Notes: generated from the sequence alone by a model not told the origin. Shown: positions 25,879-34,325, counted from the stretch's first letter. The stretch is DNA of 64,000 nucleotides from Amycolatopsis eburnea (GCF_003937945.1 NZ_RSEC01000036.1:930001-994000); one strand, 5' to 3'. Made by a program: numbers and translations.

Positions 25879-26542
25879 CTGGATGGGGCAGATCGAAAAA
25901 GCCGATGAGGCCCGCCGCGAAGGCCAAATCGCCCTTGACCTTTATCCTCCCGGTGACGAACAACACCGCCGGGGTGGCCTGGTGGGTGATCAGCCGGAAG
26001 AAGTCGGCCGGGGCGATCGAGATCGTGACGCGGGGGGTCTCGCGCATCTCGCGGCTGACCGTGCACGAGCCGTGGGAGATCACCGTCTCGTAGCGGTCGT
26101 GGCCGCCTTCGCCGATGCCTCCCGAGAGGCGCCAGTGGACCACCGCGTGCAGGTCGCGGGCGCGCTCCGGTCTGATGTGGGAGCCCATGCGCGCGAAGAT
26201 CTCCGCCAGCACGCGCTCGCGCAGGGGGCGCTCGGCCACCACGCTTTCGAGCTGCGCGCGGGACGCCGACGAGACCAACGACGCGAAGCGCGCCGGCTCG
26301 ACCTTGCTCAGGTCGAACGCCGGAGCGCGCGAGGCCAGCGTGAGCAGCGCTTTCAGGAACCGACGGAAGTCGTCCTTGCCGAGGTCGCGCGGGTTCAGCG
26401 CTTCGGCGAGGGCGTTGACGTCCAAGGCGTGCGCCTCGGGGCTCAGCGGGTCGAGGCGCTCCAGCGCGTCGAGCAGCGGCGCCCCGCGGAGGGCCGCGAC
26501 GCGATCGGCGCTGGTCATCCCGGCGTTGTCGGCCATGGTCAC
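25874..26542 (-). CDS. SCP2-like sterol-carrier domain protein, copy A
   Basis: This is a 222-residue protein with the same layout as the next gene. The helical N-terminal half includes LSPEAHALDVNALAEALNPRD. The C-terminal SCP2-like region includes HAVVHWRLSGGIGEGGHDRY and PADFFRLITHQATPAVLFVT. It is probably the ancestor or product of a tandem duplication with copy B. It is divergent from a TetR gene and may share its operator at 26566-26587. A link to lipid metabolism is inferred from the fold and from the neighbouring fatty-acid genes. Confidence 0.7.
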   Translation of the reverse strand: MTMADNAGMTSADRVAALRGAPLLDALERLDPLSPEAHALDVNALAEALNPRDLGKDDFRRFLKALLTLASRAPAFDLSKVEPARFASLVSSASRAQLESVVAERPLRERVLAEIFARMGSHIRPERARDLHAVVHWRLSGGIGEGGHDRYETVISHGSCTVSREMRETPRVTISIAPADFFRLITHQATPAVLFVTGRIKVKGDLAFAAGLIGFFDLPHPV

Positions 26543-26565
26543 TCCCTCTCCAGTTACCCGAGCGT

Positions 26566-26587
26566 AAGGCTACCCGCCAGTAGGTAG
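26566..26587. promoter_or_regulatory. Putative TetR operator, imperfect copy
   Basis: AGTAGGTAG with a CGCC spacer and a left half AAGGCTACC resembles the strong dyad at 29519-29540. The right half-site matches at its first seven bases, the left at five of nine. It lies between the divergent SCP2-like gene and the TetR gene. Confidence 0.45.
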
Positions 26588-26663
26588 GCGGGCAAGCGTG
26601 CCGAAATCACCCTCCCGTGGGCACGACCGGTACCGTCTCCGGGCAGCAACGAGGAGGTCCAGC

Positions 26664-27320
26664 GTGTCAGAGGATGATCAGCGTCCGCCCGAACGGGCCA
26701 GGCGGCTGCCGCGCGCCGTGCGCGAGCGGCAGATCCTGGACGCGGCCGTCCAGGTCTTCTCGCGCCACGGCTACCACGCGGCGTCGATGGACGAGATCTC
26801 CGACGTCGCCGGCGTCTCGAAGCCGATGATCTACACCTACCTCGGCTCCAAGGAGGACCTCTTCGGCGCGTGCATCCGCCGCGAGGCGACGCGGCTGCTC
26901 GAGGCCATCCAGGCCGGCGTCCAGCCCGATCTGCCGCCGGACATGCAGCTCTGGCACGGCCTTCGGTCCTTCTACCGCTTCGTCGCCGAGTACCGCGAGT
27001 CGTGGACGGTCCTGCACCGCCAGGCCCTGACCGTCGGCGGGGCCTTCGCCGCCGAGATCACCGACATGCGGGCGCGGGCGATCCAGCTGGTCGCCGCGCT
27101 CGTCGTGTCCGCCGGCACCCGCAAGGGCGTCGGCGAGCAGGCCGAGTTCTCCGGTGAGGGCCTGTCCGCGGCGCTGGTCGGGGCGGCCGAGTCGCTGGCC
27201 GACTGGGCCCTCGACCACCCCGACATCTCCGACGGCGTCCTGGCGTCGTGGCTGATGAACCTCGTCTGGCTCGGCTTCAACGACCTCATCGAGGGCGAGG
27301 TCTGGAAGCCCTCAGAGTGA
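26664..27320 (+). CDS. TetR family regulator of fatty-acid genes (Rv0238-like)
   Basis: This is a 218-residue regulator. GTG 26664 is preferred because GGAGG lies at 26653-26657; a longer frame has no ribosome site. The helix-turn-helix reads SRHGYHAASMDEISDVAGVS, then KPMIYTYLGSKEDLF. In mycobacteria a TetR sits beside the same HtdX-FabG4-FadA2 cluster, and a shared half-site motif upstream of this gene and in the fabG-fadA gap supports a common regulon here. It converges on the MaoC gene with a 9-bp overlap. Confidence 0.88.
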   Translation: MSEDDQRPPERARRLPRAVRERQILDAAVQVFSRHGYHAASMDEISDVAGVSKPMIYTYLGSKEDLFGACIRREATRLLEAIQAGVQPDLPPDMQLWHGLRSFYRFVAEYRESWTVLHRQALTVGGAFAAEITDMRARAIQLVAALVVSAGTRKGVGEQAEFSGEGLSAALVGAAESLADWALDHPDISDGVLASWLMNLVWLGFNDLIEGEVWKPSE

Positions 27321-28145
27321 GGTGATCGTGCCGTCCAGGTGCGGCTTCGACCTGCCCCACAGCTCGAACGCCCAGCCATCACCATCGGCCCACGACGTGA
27401 AGCCCACCTTGGCCGGCAGCAGCACCGGCTGCTTGAAGCGGACGTCCACCGTGAACGCCGCCGGCAGCCTGCCCTCGAACGCCGCCAGTGCGTGGGCCTT
27501 GGTCCACATCCCGTGAGCGATCGCCTTCGGGAAGCCGAACAGGCGGGCCGTCAGCGGGTGCAGGTGGATCGGGTTGCGGTCGCCGGAGACCTCCGCGTAG
27601 CGGCGGCCAATGTCGCCCGGGACGCGCCAGATCGCGTCCGGCGTCGGGGGCGCCAGCTGCTCGCGGCGACCACCTGAACCGGACCCCGAGCCGCGGCGCA
27701 GGTACGTGCTGACGTCGCTCCAGACCAGGTCGTCGCCGGCCCAAGCTTCGCTGATGACGTCGAACTGGCGGCCCTTCTCGTGCGGGCGCAGGTTCTCCGC
27801 GCGCACGCGGATCGTCAGGGGCTCGGCCAGGCGCAACGGCCGGTGCTGGGTGATCCGGTTCGCCACGTGCACCATGCCGAGCAGCGGGAACGGGAACGCC
27901 GGCTCGGTCATCAGCGCCATCTGCAGCGGGAACGCCAGCATGTGCGGGTACGTCGCCGGCAGCTCGTCGCTCAGCCGGAAGCCGCAGACCGCGTTGTACG
28001 CGGCGAGGTGCGCCGGGTCGACCACGACGCCCGTGCGGACCAGCTCGGTGTCGGGCAGCGCTGAGCCCGCTTTGCGAAAGCCGAGCAGCGCCTTCGGGTA
28101 GAGCGTGGCCAGGCTCGGGGTGCTGTCGAGTTCGCGGATCGCCAC
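27312..28145 (-). CDS. MaoC-type (3R)-hydroxyacyl thioester dehydratase (HtdX-like)
   Basis: This is a 277-residue double hot-dog enzyme. GTG 28145 follows the FabG stop by one base. The catalytic hydratase-2 motif is in the C-terminal half: YAEVSGDRNPIHLHPLTARL followed by FGFPKAIAHGMW, with the Asp and His of the active site. The N-terminal hot-dog lacks these residues, as is usual for the family. It hydrates or dehydrates 3-hydroxyacyl thioesters, working with the FabG4-type reductase encoded upstream in the same operon. Confidence 0.9.
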   Translation of the reverse strand: MAIRELDSTPSLATLYPKALLGFRKAGSALPDTELVRTGVVVDPAHLAAYNAVCGFRLSDELPATYPHMLAFPLQMALMTEPAFPFPLLGMVHVANRITQHRPLRLAEPLTIRVRAENLRPHEKGRQFDVISEAWAGDDLVWSDVSTYLRRGSGSGSGGRREQLAPPTPDAIWRVPGDIGRRYAEVSGDRNPIHLHPLTARLFGFPKAIAHGMWTKAHALAAFEGRLPAAFTVDVRFKQPVLLPAKVGFTSWADGDGWAFELWGRSKPHLDGTITSL

Positions 28146-28146
28146 G

Positions 28147-29481
28147 TCAGGCCCCCAGCAGCGCCTGGCCGCAGACGCGGACCACGTTGCCGTTGACCGC
28201 CGACGACGCCGGGTTCGCATACCAGGCGATCGTCTCGGCGACGTCGACCGGCAGCCCGCCCTGGCCGAGGCTGGACAGCCGGCGCCCGGCCTCGCGGATG
28301 AACAGCGGGACCGCCGCCGTCATCTTGGTCTCGATGAAGCCGGGCGCGACGGCGTTGATCGTGCCGCCGTACGCCGCGAGCTGCGGCGCGCCGACGTTGA
28401 CCATGCCGATCACGCCCGCCTTGGACGTCGCGTAGTTCGTCTGGCCGACGTTGCCGGCGATGCCCGCGATCGACGAGACACCGATGATGCGGCCGTTCTC
28501 GTTCAGCACCTTGTCGCCGAGCAGCTTGTCGTTCACCGCGAGCTGCGAGGCGAGGTTCACCGCGATGACCGAGTCCCACGCGCTCTCGCTCATGTTGCCC
28601 AGCGTCTTGTCGCGGGTAATCCCCGCGTTGTGGACGACGACGTCGACGCCGCCGTGGCGCTCCTTCAGGTACTCCGCGAGCTTCGCGGGCGCGCTCGGCG
28701 AGGTGATGTCGAGCTGCAGCGCCGACCCGCCGACCTTGTTCGCGACCTTCGAGAGGTCGCCGCCCTGCGCGGGGATGTCGAGCGCGACGACGTGCGCGCC
28801 GTCGCGGGCCAGCACCTCGGCGATCGCCGCGCCGATGCCGCGGGACGCGCCCGTGACCAGCGCGACCTTGCCGTCCAGCGGCTTCTCCCAGTTCGCGGGC
28901 GCGGAAGCCGTCTTGCCCTCGGCACCGATCCGGATGACCTGCGCGTCGACGAACGCGGACTTCGCCGAGAGCAGGAAGCGCAACGTCGACTCCGTCGCCT
29001 CTTCGGCGCCTTCCGCGACGTACACGAGCTGGGCGGTCGCGCCGCGCTTCAGCTCCTTGCCGACCGAACGCACGAAGCCTTCGAGCGCGCGCTGCGCGAT
29101 CCGCTCGCGGCCTTCGACCTGCTCCGGCGGCGTGCCCAGGACGACGACGCGGCCGGACGGGCCGACGCTGCGGATCACCGGGTGGAAGAAGTCGTAGACC
29201 TCGCGCAGGCGGGCGGGCTCGGTGACGCCGGTGGCGTCGAAGACGAGCGCCGCGTGCCGGTCGGCCGCCGACGTGATGACCTCGATGCCCGCGTCGGCGA
29301 GCTGGTCGCGCAGGGTCTTCTCCAGCCGTCCGCCGGGCGCCGCGCCGAGAAGTGCGGGACCCTCGAGGGCGGGTTGCCCGGGCTTGTACCGGCGCAGCGT
29401 GGCGGGGTTGGGCAGGCCGAGCTTCGGCACCACGAACTTCCCCAACGGGGTTTTCGTGAACTGCTGGTACCTGTCAGCCAT
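28147..29481 (-). CDS. fabG: 3-oxoacyl-ACP reductase, high-molecular-weight FabG4 type
   Basis: This is a 444-residue reductase, about 200 residues longer than ordinary FabG. The N-terminal half is a degenerate flavodoxin-like Rossmann domain (VVVLGTPPEQVEGRERIAQRA). The C-terminal half is a classical SDR: cofactor loop VTGASRGIGAAI, NAG motif VVHNAGITRDK, and the catalytic Ser and YxxxK in VSSIAGIAGNVGQ and TNYATSKAG. This architecture is that of mycobacterial FabG4 (Rv0242c), which reduces 3-oxoacyl-CoA with NADH. It is divergent from fadA across a strong dyad. Confidence 0.92.
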   Translation of the reverse strand: MADRYQQFTKTPLGKFVVPKLGLPNPATLRRYKPGQPALEGPALLGAAPGGRLEKTLRDQLADAGIEVITSAADRHAALVFDATGVTEPARLREVYDFFHPVIRSVGPSGRVVVLGTPPEQVEGRERIAQRALEGFVRSVGKELKRGATAQLVYVAEGAEEATESTLRFLLSAKSAFVDAQVIRIGAEGKTASAPANWEKPLDGKVALVTGASRGIGAAIAEVLARDGAHVVALDIPAQGGDLSKVANKVGGSALQLDITSPSAPAKLAEYLKERHGGVDVVVHNAGITRDKTLGNMSESAWDSVIAVNLASQLAVNDKLLGDKVLNENGRIIGVSSIAGIAGNVGQTNYATSKAGVIGMVNVGAPQLAAYGGTINAVAPGFIETKMTAAVPLFIREAGRRLSSLGQGGLPVDVAETIAWYANPASSAVNGNVVRVCGQALLGA

Positions 29482-29518
29482 CGGTTGCCTCCCGTGCAGT
29501 CTGCGTCACGTCGCAGTC

Positions 29519-29540
29519 TAACCTACTCCCCAGTAGGTTA
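29519..29540. promoter_or_regulatory. TetR-type operator between fabG and fadA
   Basis: TAACCTACT and AGTAGGTTA form a perfect 9-bp inverted repeat with a CCCC spacer, centred in the 92-bp gap between the divergent fabG and fadA genes. It can control both. A weaker copy lies upstream of the TetR gene at 26.57 kb. Confidence 0.8.
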
Positions 29541-29573
29541 CAGTGTGAGAGACACGACCAGAGAGGTGAGTTC

Positions 29574-30878
29574 ATGCCGCCGAAGCCGAAGCAACCAAAG
29601 CAGGCGCCTGCCGTGCGCAAGGTCGCGATCATCGGGGGCAACCGGATCCCCTTCGCGAGGTCGAACGGCCCGTACGCGAAGGCGTCGAACCAGGACATGC
29701 TCACCGCCGCCATCGACGGTCTGGTCAGCCGCTTCTCCCTGCAGGGCGAGGTGATCGGCGAGGTCGCGGCCGGCGCGGTGCTCAAGCACTCGAAGGACTT
29801 CAACCTGGCGCGCGAGAGCGTGCTCGGCAGCAAGCTTTCGCCCGCGACGCCCGCCGCCGACGTCCAGATGGCGTGCGGCACCGGACTGCAGGCGATCGTC
29901 AACGTCGCCAACAAGATCGCGCTCGGCCAGATCGACTCGGCCATCGCGGGCGGCGTCGACACCACGAGCGACGCGCCGCTGGCCGTCAACGAGGACCTCC
30001 GGCAGATCCTCATCCAGCTCAACAGCGCGAAGACGCTCGGCGACCGGCTCAAGCTCGTCGCGAAGATCCGGCCCGGGCACATCGTCCCGGCCATCCCGCG
30101 CAACTCCGAACCGCGCACCGGCCTCTCGATGGGCGAGCACGCGGCCCTGACCGCGAAGGTCTGGGAGATCACCCGCGAGGCGCAGGACGAACTGGCCGCG
30201 GCCAGCCACCAGCACCTCGCCGCGGCCTACGACCGCGGGTTCTTCGACGACCTCGTGACGCCGTTCCTCAAGCTCGCGCGCGACCAGAACCTGCGCCCGG
30301 ACTCGACCGCGGAGAAGCTGGCCAAGCTGAAGCCGGCGTTCGGCGGCCCGGACGGCACGATGACGGCGGGCAACTCGACGCCGTTGACCGACGGCGCGTC
30401 GACGGTCCTGCTCGCCACCGAGGAGTGGGCGAAGGCGCACAAGCTGCCGGTGCAGGCGTACCTGACGTTCTCGCAGACCGCGGCCGTCGACTACGTCCAC
30501 GGCGAAGAGGGCCTGCTGATGGCGCCCGCGTACGCCGTGCCGCGAATGCTCGCGAAGGCCGGGCTGACGCTGCAGGACTTCGACTTCTACGAGATCCACG
30601 AAGCGTTCGCGTCGCAGGTGCTGGCCACGCTCAAGGCGTGGGAGGACCCGGCGTTCGCCAAGGAGAAGCTGGAACTGGACGCGCCGCTGGGCGCGATCGA
30701 CCGGGCGAAGCTGAACGTCAACGGCTCGTCGCTGGCGGCCGGGCACCCGTTCGCCGCGACCGGCGGCCGGATCGTCGCGACGCTGGCGAAGCTGCTGCAC
30801 GAGAAGGGGTCGGGCCGCGGCCTGATCTCCATCTGCGCGGCCGGCGGCCAGGGCGTCACCGCGATCCTGGAGAAGTAG
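29574..30878 (+). CDS. fadA: Acetyl-CoA C-acyltransferase (FadA2-like thiolase)
   Basis: This is a 434-residue thiolase. The nucleophile Cys101 is in QMACGTGLQAI. His342 lies in YEIHEAFASQ, where HEAF replaces the usual NEAF. His391 is in GHPFAATGGR, and the general acid Cys421 is in SICAAGGQG. The basic N-terminal extension PPKPKQPKQAP is atypical. It probably cleaves or forms 3-oxoacyl-CoA. Together with FabG4 and HtdX it makes three of the four steps of a beta-oxidation or elongation cycle, with no acyl-CoA dehydrogenase in the window. Confidence 0.92.
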   Translation: MPPKPKQPKQAPAVRKVAIIGGNRIPFARSNGPYAKASNQDMLTAAIDGLVSRFSLQGEVIGEVAAGAVLKHSKDFNLARESVLGSKLSPATPAADVQMACGTGLQAIVNVANKIALGQIDSAIAGGVDTTSDAPLAVNEDLRQILIQLNSAKTLGDRLKLVAKIRPGHIVPAIPRNSEPRTGLSMGEHAALTAKVWEITREAQDELAAASHQHLAAAYDRGFFDDLVTPFLKLARDQNLRPDSTAEKLAKLKPAFGGPDGTMTAGNSTPLTDGASTVLLATEEWAKAHKLPVQAYLTFSQTAAVDYVHGEEGLLMAPAYAVPRMLAKAGLTLQDFDFYEIHEAFASQVLATLKAWEDPAFAKEKLELDAPLGAIDRAKLNVNGSSLAAGHPFAATGGRIVATLAKLLHEKGSGRGLISICAAGGQGVTAILEK

Positions 30879-30892
30879 TCCAGCATGCCGTT

Positions 30893-30933
30893 AAGGCCAC
30901 CTTACGGGCGTCTGACGCCCGTAAGGTGGCCTT
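30893..30933. terminator. Bidirectional terminator after fadA
   Basis: Arms 30893-30912 and 30914-30933 are perfectly complementary over 20 bases. The left edge begins AAGGCC, and the stem ends GGCCTT. It lies between the convergent fadA and DoxX genes. Confidence 0.8.
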
Positions 30934-30947
30934 GACGGCACTTCAGG

Positions 30948-31493
30948 TCAGTTCGGAAGCGCCTTCTGGGCGCGCTTCGCGAGCTTGTTGGCGCGCTTCT
31001 CGGCCTTGCGGCTCAGCTTGCCGGCCGCGGCGCCGACGTCCTTCGCGGCGTGACGCGCGCGCCAGGCCGCCGACGGCTTGCCGTGCGTGTCGCCGACCGC
31101 GAGCAGGAGGCCACCGGCCAGGCTCGCGTTCTTGAAGAACTGGATCTGCTGCTGCTGGCGCTCGCCCGGGTCCTTGATGGCCCAGAAGCTGTGCGCCGCG
31201 AGCGTCGTCGGCACGAGGCTGCCGAGGAGCAGCCCGGCCGCGAGCCGCGGCGCCTTCCCCGACGCGAGCGCGAGACCGGCGCCGACCTTCACGGCGGCGT
31301 CGATCCGGACGAGCGTCACCGGGTCGCGCGGAACCTGCTCCGGGAGGACGTCGCCGAACTTGTCCAAGGCGTTGTTGAGGAACGGTTCCGCCGCCTTGGC
31401 GTGGCCCTCGGCCTGCCTCAGCGCATTGATCCCGCCCGTCACGAAGATCGTGGCGAGCAGGGGACGAGCCACTCGACGGAGTATCACGGTCAT
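30948..31493 (-). CDS. DoxX family membrane protein
   Basis: This is a 181-residue protein with the DoxX pattern: an N-terminal helix (RRVARPLLATIFVTGGINAL), a middle pair of helices (VRIDAAVKVGAGLALASG and RLAAGLLLGSLVPTTLAAHSF), and FFKNASLAGGLLLAVGDTHG. The C-terminal tail is highly basic (KLSRKAEKRANKLAKRAQKA) and is presumably cytoplasmic. DoxX proteins often act in thiol redox or quinone-linked membrane complexes; no partner is adjacent. The MerR gene is divergent. Confidence 0.85.
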   Translation of the reverse strand: MTVILRRVARPLLATIFVTGGINALRQAEGHAKAAEPFLNNALDKFGDVLPEQVPRDPVTLVRIDAAVKVGAGLALASGKAPRLAAGLLLGSLVPTTLAAHSFWAIKDPGERQQQQIQFFKNASLAGGLLLAVGDTHGKPSAAWRARHAAKDVGAAAGKLSRKAEKRANKLAKRAQKALPN

Positions 31494-31625
31494 TGCCTTC
31501 CTCGTACGGGCCGCTGCCTGGTCGAACCTACCGCCTGGGTGCCCGCTCGGCCCGTGCCCGAATCCTCATCGGGCTTTCTGGCGAAGTATCGTCCTGACGC
31601 TAGAAAGCGCTAGAGAATCCGATGG

Positions 31626-31656
31626 TTGACCTTGACGCAGCGTCAACTTCTATCGT
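31626..31656 (+). promoter_or_regulatory. MerR-type promoter with 19-bp spacer dyad
   Basis: A -35 element TTGACC (31626-31631) and a -10 element TATCGT (31651-31656) are separated by 19 bases. The spacer holds the dyad TTGACG-CAG-CGTCAA (31632-31646). A long spacer carrying a dyad is the hallmark of MerR-activated promoters. The start codon lies 7 bases after the -10 element, so the mRNA is probably leaderless. Confidence 0.65.
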
Positions 31657-31663
31657 CGAAGCC

Positions 31664-32398
31664 ATGGAGTGGTCGATCCAGGACATCGCCCGCTCGGCGG
31701 GGACCACGAGCCGGACGCTGCGCCACTACGGCGCGGTCGGCCTGCTCGAGCCCAGCCGGATCGGCGGCAACGGCTACCGCTACTACGACGAGCGCGCGCT
31801 CGTCCGGCTGCAGCGGATCCTGTTGCTGCGCGAACTGGGCCTCGGGCTCCCGGCGATCGCGGAGGTGCTCGACGGGCAACGCGACAGCGCCGCGGCGCTC
31901 GAGACCCACCTGGAGCTGCTCGAACAGGAGCAGCGGCGGATCGGGCGGCAGATCGAGTCCGTCCGCACGACGCTCCGGAAACTGAAGGGAGGTGAACGAC
32001 TGATGGCAGAAGAGGTTTTCGACGGCTTCGACCACACGAAGTACGAGGAAGAGGTCACGTCGCGCTGGGGCGCCGACGCCTACCGGCGTGGTGACCAGTG
32101 GTGGAGTTCGTTGTCCGCGGCGGAGAAGCAGGCGCACCAGCAGGAGCAGCGGGACATCTGGGCCGCGTTCGGCGCGGCTTGCTCGGCCGGGCTGACCCCG
32201 GACGCGGACGAGGTCCAGGCGATCACGGGCCGGCTGCACGCGTGGCTGCGACCGGCGGTTTCGTCGGTGTCCGCGGGGTACTTCGCGGGCCTGGGGCAGC
32301 TGTACGTGGACGACCCGCGGTACGGGCTGGAAGGCGCGACGGCGGAGTTCGTCCGGGACGCGATGAAGATCTACGCGGAGCGGAACCTCAGCGAGTGA
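31664..32398 (+). CDS. MerR family regulator with TipAS-like domain
   Basis: This is a 244-residue regulator. ATG 31664 fits the promoter and the family start (MEWSIQDIARSAGTTSRTLR), and a longer frame beginning at 31622 would read through the promoter. The winged helix (HYGAVGLLEPSRIGGNGYRY) and coiled-coil dimerisation helix (LETHLELLEQEQRRIGRQIE) are clear. The C-terminal TipAS-like ligand domain begins at MAEEVFDGFDHTKYEEEV. TipA-type proteins bind thiopeptide-like drugs and activate their own promoter. Sequence supports autoregulation; the inducer is unknown. Confidence 0.9.
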   Translation: MEWSIQDIARSAGTTSRTLRHYGAVGLLEPSRIGGNGYRYYDERALVRLQRILLLRELGLGLPAIAEVLDGQRDSAAALETHLELLEQEQRRIGRQIESVRTTLRKLKGGERLMAEEVFDGFDHTKYEEEVTSRWGADAYRRGDQWWSSLSAAEKQAHQQEQRDIWAAFGAACSAGLTPDADEVQAITGRLHAWLRPAVSSVSAGYFAGLGQLYVDDPRYGLEGATAEFVRDAMKIYAERNLSE

Positions 32399-32428
32399 TG
32401 CCGCGTCGTAGTGCGCGCTGGGGGTAGG

Positions 32429-32456
32429 GACGAGCAGGGCTGCAGACCTGTTCGTC
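32429..32456. terminator. Hairpin after the MerR gene
   Basis: GACGAGCAGG (32429-32438) pairs with CCTGTTCGTC (32447-32456), with one G-T wobble and an 8-base loop. It lies between the convergent MerR gene and the OB-fold-like gene. Confidence 0.7.
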
Positions 32457-32457
32457 T

Positions 32458-33015
32458 CTATGTACCCGCAGGACGGAGCAGGGTGCGCCGGGTCGTGTCG
32501 AGGTGGCGGACCACCTCGTAGCCGGCAGTGCTGCCGACTTCGGGCAGCTCACCGTCCTCTTCGAGGCGCGACCAGCCGCCCACGTACCGGACGGTGTACG
32601 AGCCGTCCGAGACGTAGGCGTCGCTCACCACCGCCGTCAGGAGCGTGCCGACCGGGTAACGCGCCTTTCGCGCCAGCCACTCTTCTGCCGATACCCCGTT
32701 GTCGAATGACCCGTCGCGGAACGCGGGGTCGAGCGGCCAGAGACGGATCTGTCCCGGCCTGCGGGTGAGCACTTCGAAGGTCGTCGTGGTGCCGACCGCC
32801 GGCCACGATTCCACCTGCCGCGGCAAGCTCAGGACGTCCACGAAGCCCTGCACCCCGTCCACGTCCACGAGGATGCCGATGGCACCCGGCCGCGGGATCA
32901 ACGAAACCGTGCCGGTCACCGTGGCGCCGAGCTCGAACCGGCGCCAGCCTTCCGCTGCGGCCACTTCATCACTCTGGCACAGCCGCTGGGCCGACTGGTC
33001 GAACATCGGCGACAC
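32458..33015 (-). CDS. Unknown protein with S1/OB-fold-like segments
   Basis: This is a 185-residue protein starting at GTG 33015 or ATG 33006. Two segments look like OB-fold/S1 strands: GATVTGTVSLIPRPGAIGIL followed by VDVDGVQGFVDVLSL, and VGTLLTAVVSDAYVSDGSYT. A role in nucleic-acid binding is possible but not shown. It is divergent from the AAA ATPase gene across 60 bp. I do not recognise the family with confidence. Confidence 0.5.
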   Translation of the reverse strand: MSPMFDQSAQRLCQSDEVAAAEGWRRFELGATVTGTVSLIPRPGAIGILVDVDGVQGFVDVLSLPRQVESWPAVGTTTTFEVLTRRPGQIRLWPLDPAFRDGSFDNGVSAEEWLARKARYPVGTLLTAVVSDAYVSDGSYTVRYVGGWSRLEEDGELPEVGSTAGYEVVRHLDTTRRTLLRPAGT

Positions 33016-33075
33016 GCGCTAGCCGTCTATGGCGGAATATCGGGTCCGCGCTAGATACGCCGATAGCGTGGCAGA

Positions 33076-34266
33076 GTGGACCCCATCCGCAACCCCTTCG
33101 CACCGGGCGCCGGGCAGCGGCCGCCGGAGCTGGCCGGGCGCGAGCGTGAGCTCAAGGCGTTCGAGGTGGTGCTGGAGCGCGTTGCGCGGGGGAGACCCGA
33201 ACGCAGTCTCGTGCTCACCGGGCTGCGAGGCGTCGGCAAGACCGTGCTGCTCGGGGAGCTGCGCGCGATGGCCGTGCGGCACAAGTGGGGGGCGGGCAAG
33301 ATCGAGGCGCGGCCGGACGCCGAGCTGCGCCGGCCGCTTTCCGCCGCGTTGCACCGGGCCATCCGGGACCTCGCCGTGCGGCACCGAGCGCCGGACCGGG
33401 TCGAAGAGGTGCTCGGGGTGCTCAAGGCGTTCGCCCTGCGGGCCAACAAGGCCGACGCGAAGCTGCGTGACCGGTGGCAGCCGGGCATCGACGTGCCCGC
33501 CGCGCAGGGGCGGGCCGACTCCGGGGACATCGAGATCGACCTCGTCGAGCTCTTCACCGACGTCGCCGAGCTGGCCGCGGACGTCGGCACCGGGGTCGCG
33601 CTGCTCATCGACGAGATCCAGGACCTGCAGCCCGACGACGTCTCGGCGTTGTGCGCGGCCTGCCACGAGCTTTCGCAGTCCGGGGCGCCGCTCGTGGTCG
33701 TCGGCGCCGGGCTGCCGCACGTGCCCGCGGTGCTGTCCGCGTCCAAGTCCTACTCCGAACGCCTCTTCCGGTACGCCCGCATCGACCGGCTCAGCCGCGA
33801 GGACGCCGACTACGCCGTGATGGCGCCGATCGAGCGCGAGGACGCCGGCATCGAGCCGGAAGCGCTCGACGCGCTCTTCGACGCGTCCGGCGGCTACCCC
33901 TACTTCATCCAGGCCTACGGCAAGGCGGCATGGGACGCGGCGCCGTCCGACCCGATCACGGTCAAGGACGTCCAGGTCGCGGCACCCGAGGCGGAGTCGG
34001 AGCTGGCGGTCGGCTTCTTCGGCTCGCGGTACGAACGCGCGACGCCCGCCGAGCGGGAGTACCTGCAGGCGATGGCCGAGCTGACGCAGGGGCGCGACGA
34101 GCCGGCCGGCACCGCCGACGTCGCCGTGTTCCTCGGGCGGAAGCCGTCCTCGCTGTCGCCCGCGCGCGACAGCCTGATGAAGAAAGGCCTGGTCTACTCC
34201 GCCGAGCGGGGCCAGATCGCCTTCACCGTGCCGCACTTCGGCCACTACCTGCTCGGCCGCGACTGA
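33076..34266 (+). CDS. AAA/ORC-type ATP-binding protein
   Basis: This is a 396-residue P-loop protein starting at GTG 33076. Walker A is TGLRGVGKTVLL (near residue 50), Walker B is ALLIDEIQDL, and a sensor-1-like stretch is PLVVVGAGLPHVP. The C-terminal 110 residues form a winged-helix-like region (ATPAEREYLQAMAELTQG; SSLSPARDSLMKKGLVYS). This is the archaeal-type STAND/AAA architecture found in many actinomycete standalone ATPases. Its role is unknown. It is followed by a strong hairpin. Confidence 0.82.
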   Translation: MDPIRNPFAPGAGQRPPELAGRERELKAFEVVLERVARGRPERSLVLTGLRGVGKTVLLGELRAMAVRHKWGAGKIEARPDAELRRPLSAALHRAIRDLAVRHRAPDRVEEVLGVLKAFALRANKADAKLRDRWQPGIDVPAAQGRADSGDIEIDLVELFTDVAELAADVGTGVALLIDEIQDLQPDDVSALCAACHELSQSGAPLVVVGAGLPHVPAVLSASKSYSERLFRYARIDRLSREDADYAVMAPIEREDAGIEPEALDALFDASGGYPYFIQAYGKAAWDAAPSDPITVKDVQVAAPEAESELAVGFFGSRYERATPAEREYLQAMAELTQGRDEPAGTADVAVFLGRKPSSLSPARDSLMKKGLVYSAERGQIAFTVPHFGHYLLGRD

Positions 34267-34275
34267 CCCGCTATC

Positions 34276-34325
34276 CGCGTTTCTGAAGCTTTCTAGCGCA
34301 GCAGCTAGAGAGCTTTAGAGACGCG
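34276..34325. terminator. Long hairpin after the AAA ATPase
   Basis: Arms 34276-34297 and 34304-34325 can pair along all 22 positions if three G-T/G-U wobbles are allowed, with a 6-base loop. The stem is unusually AT-rich for this genome and has no long T-tract. It starts 9 bases after the stop. Confidence 0.65.
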
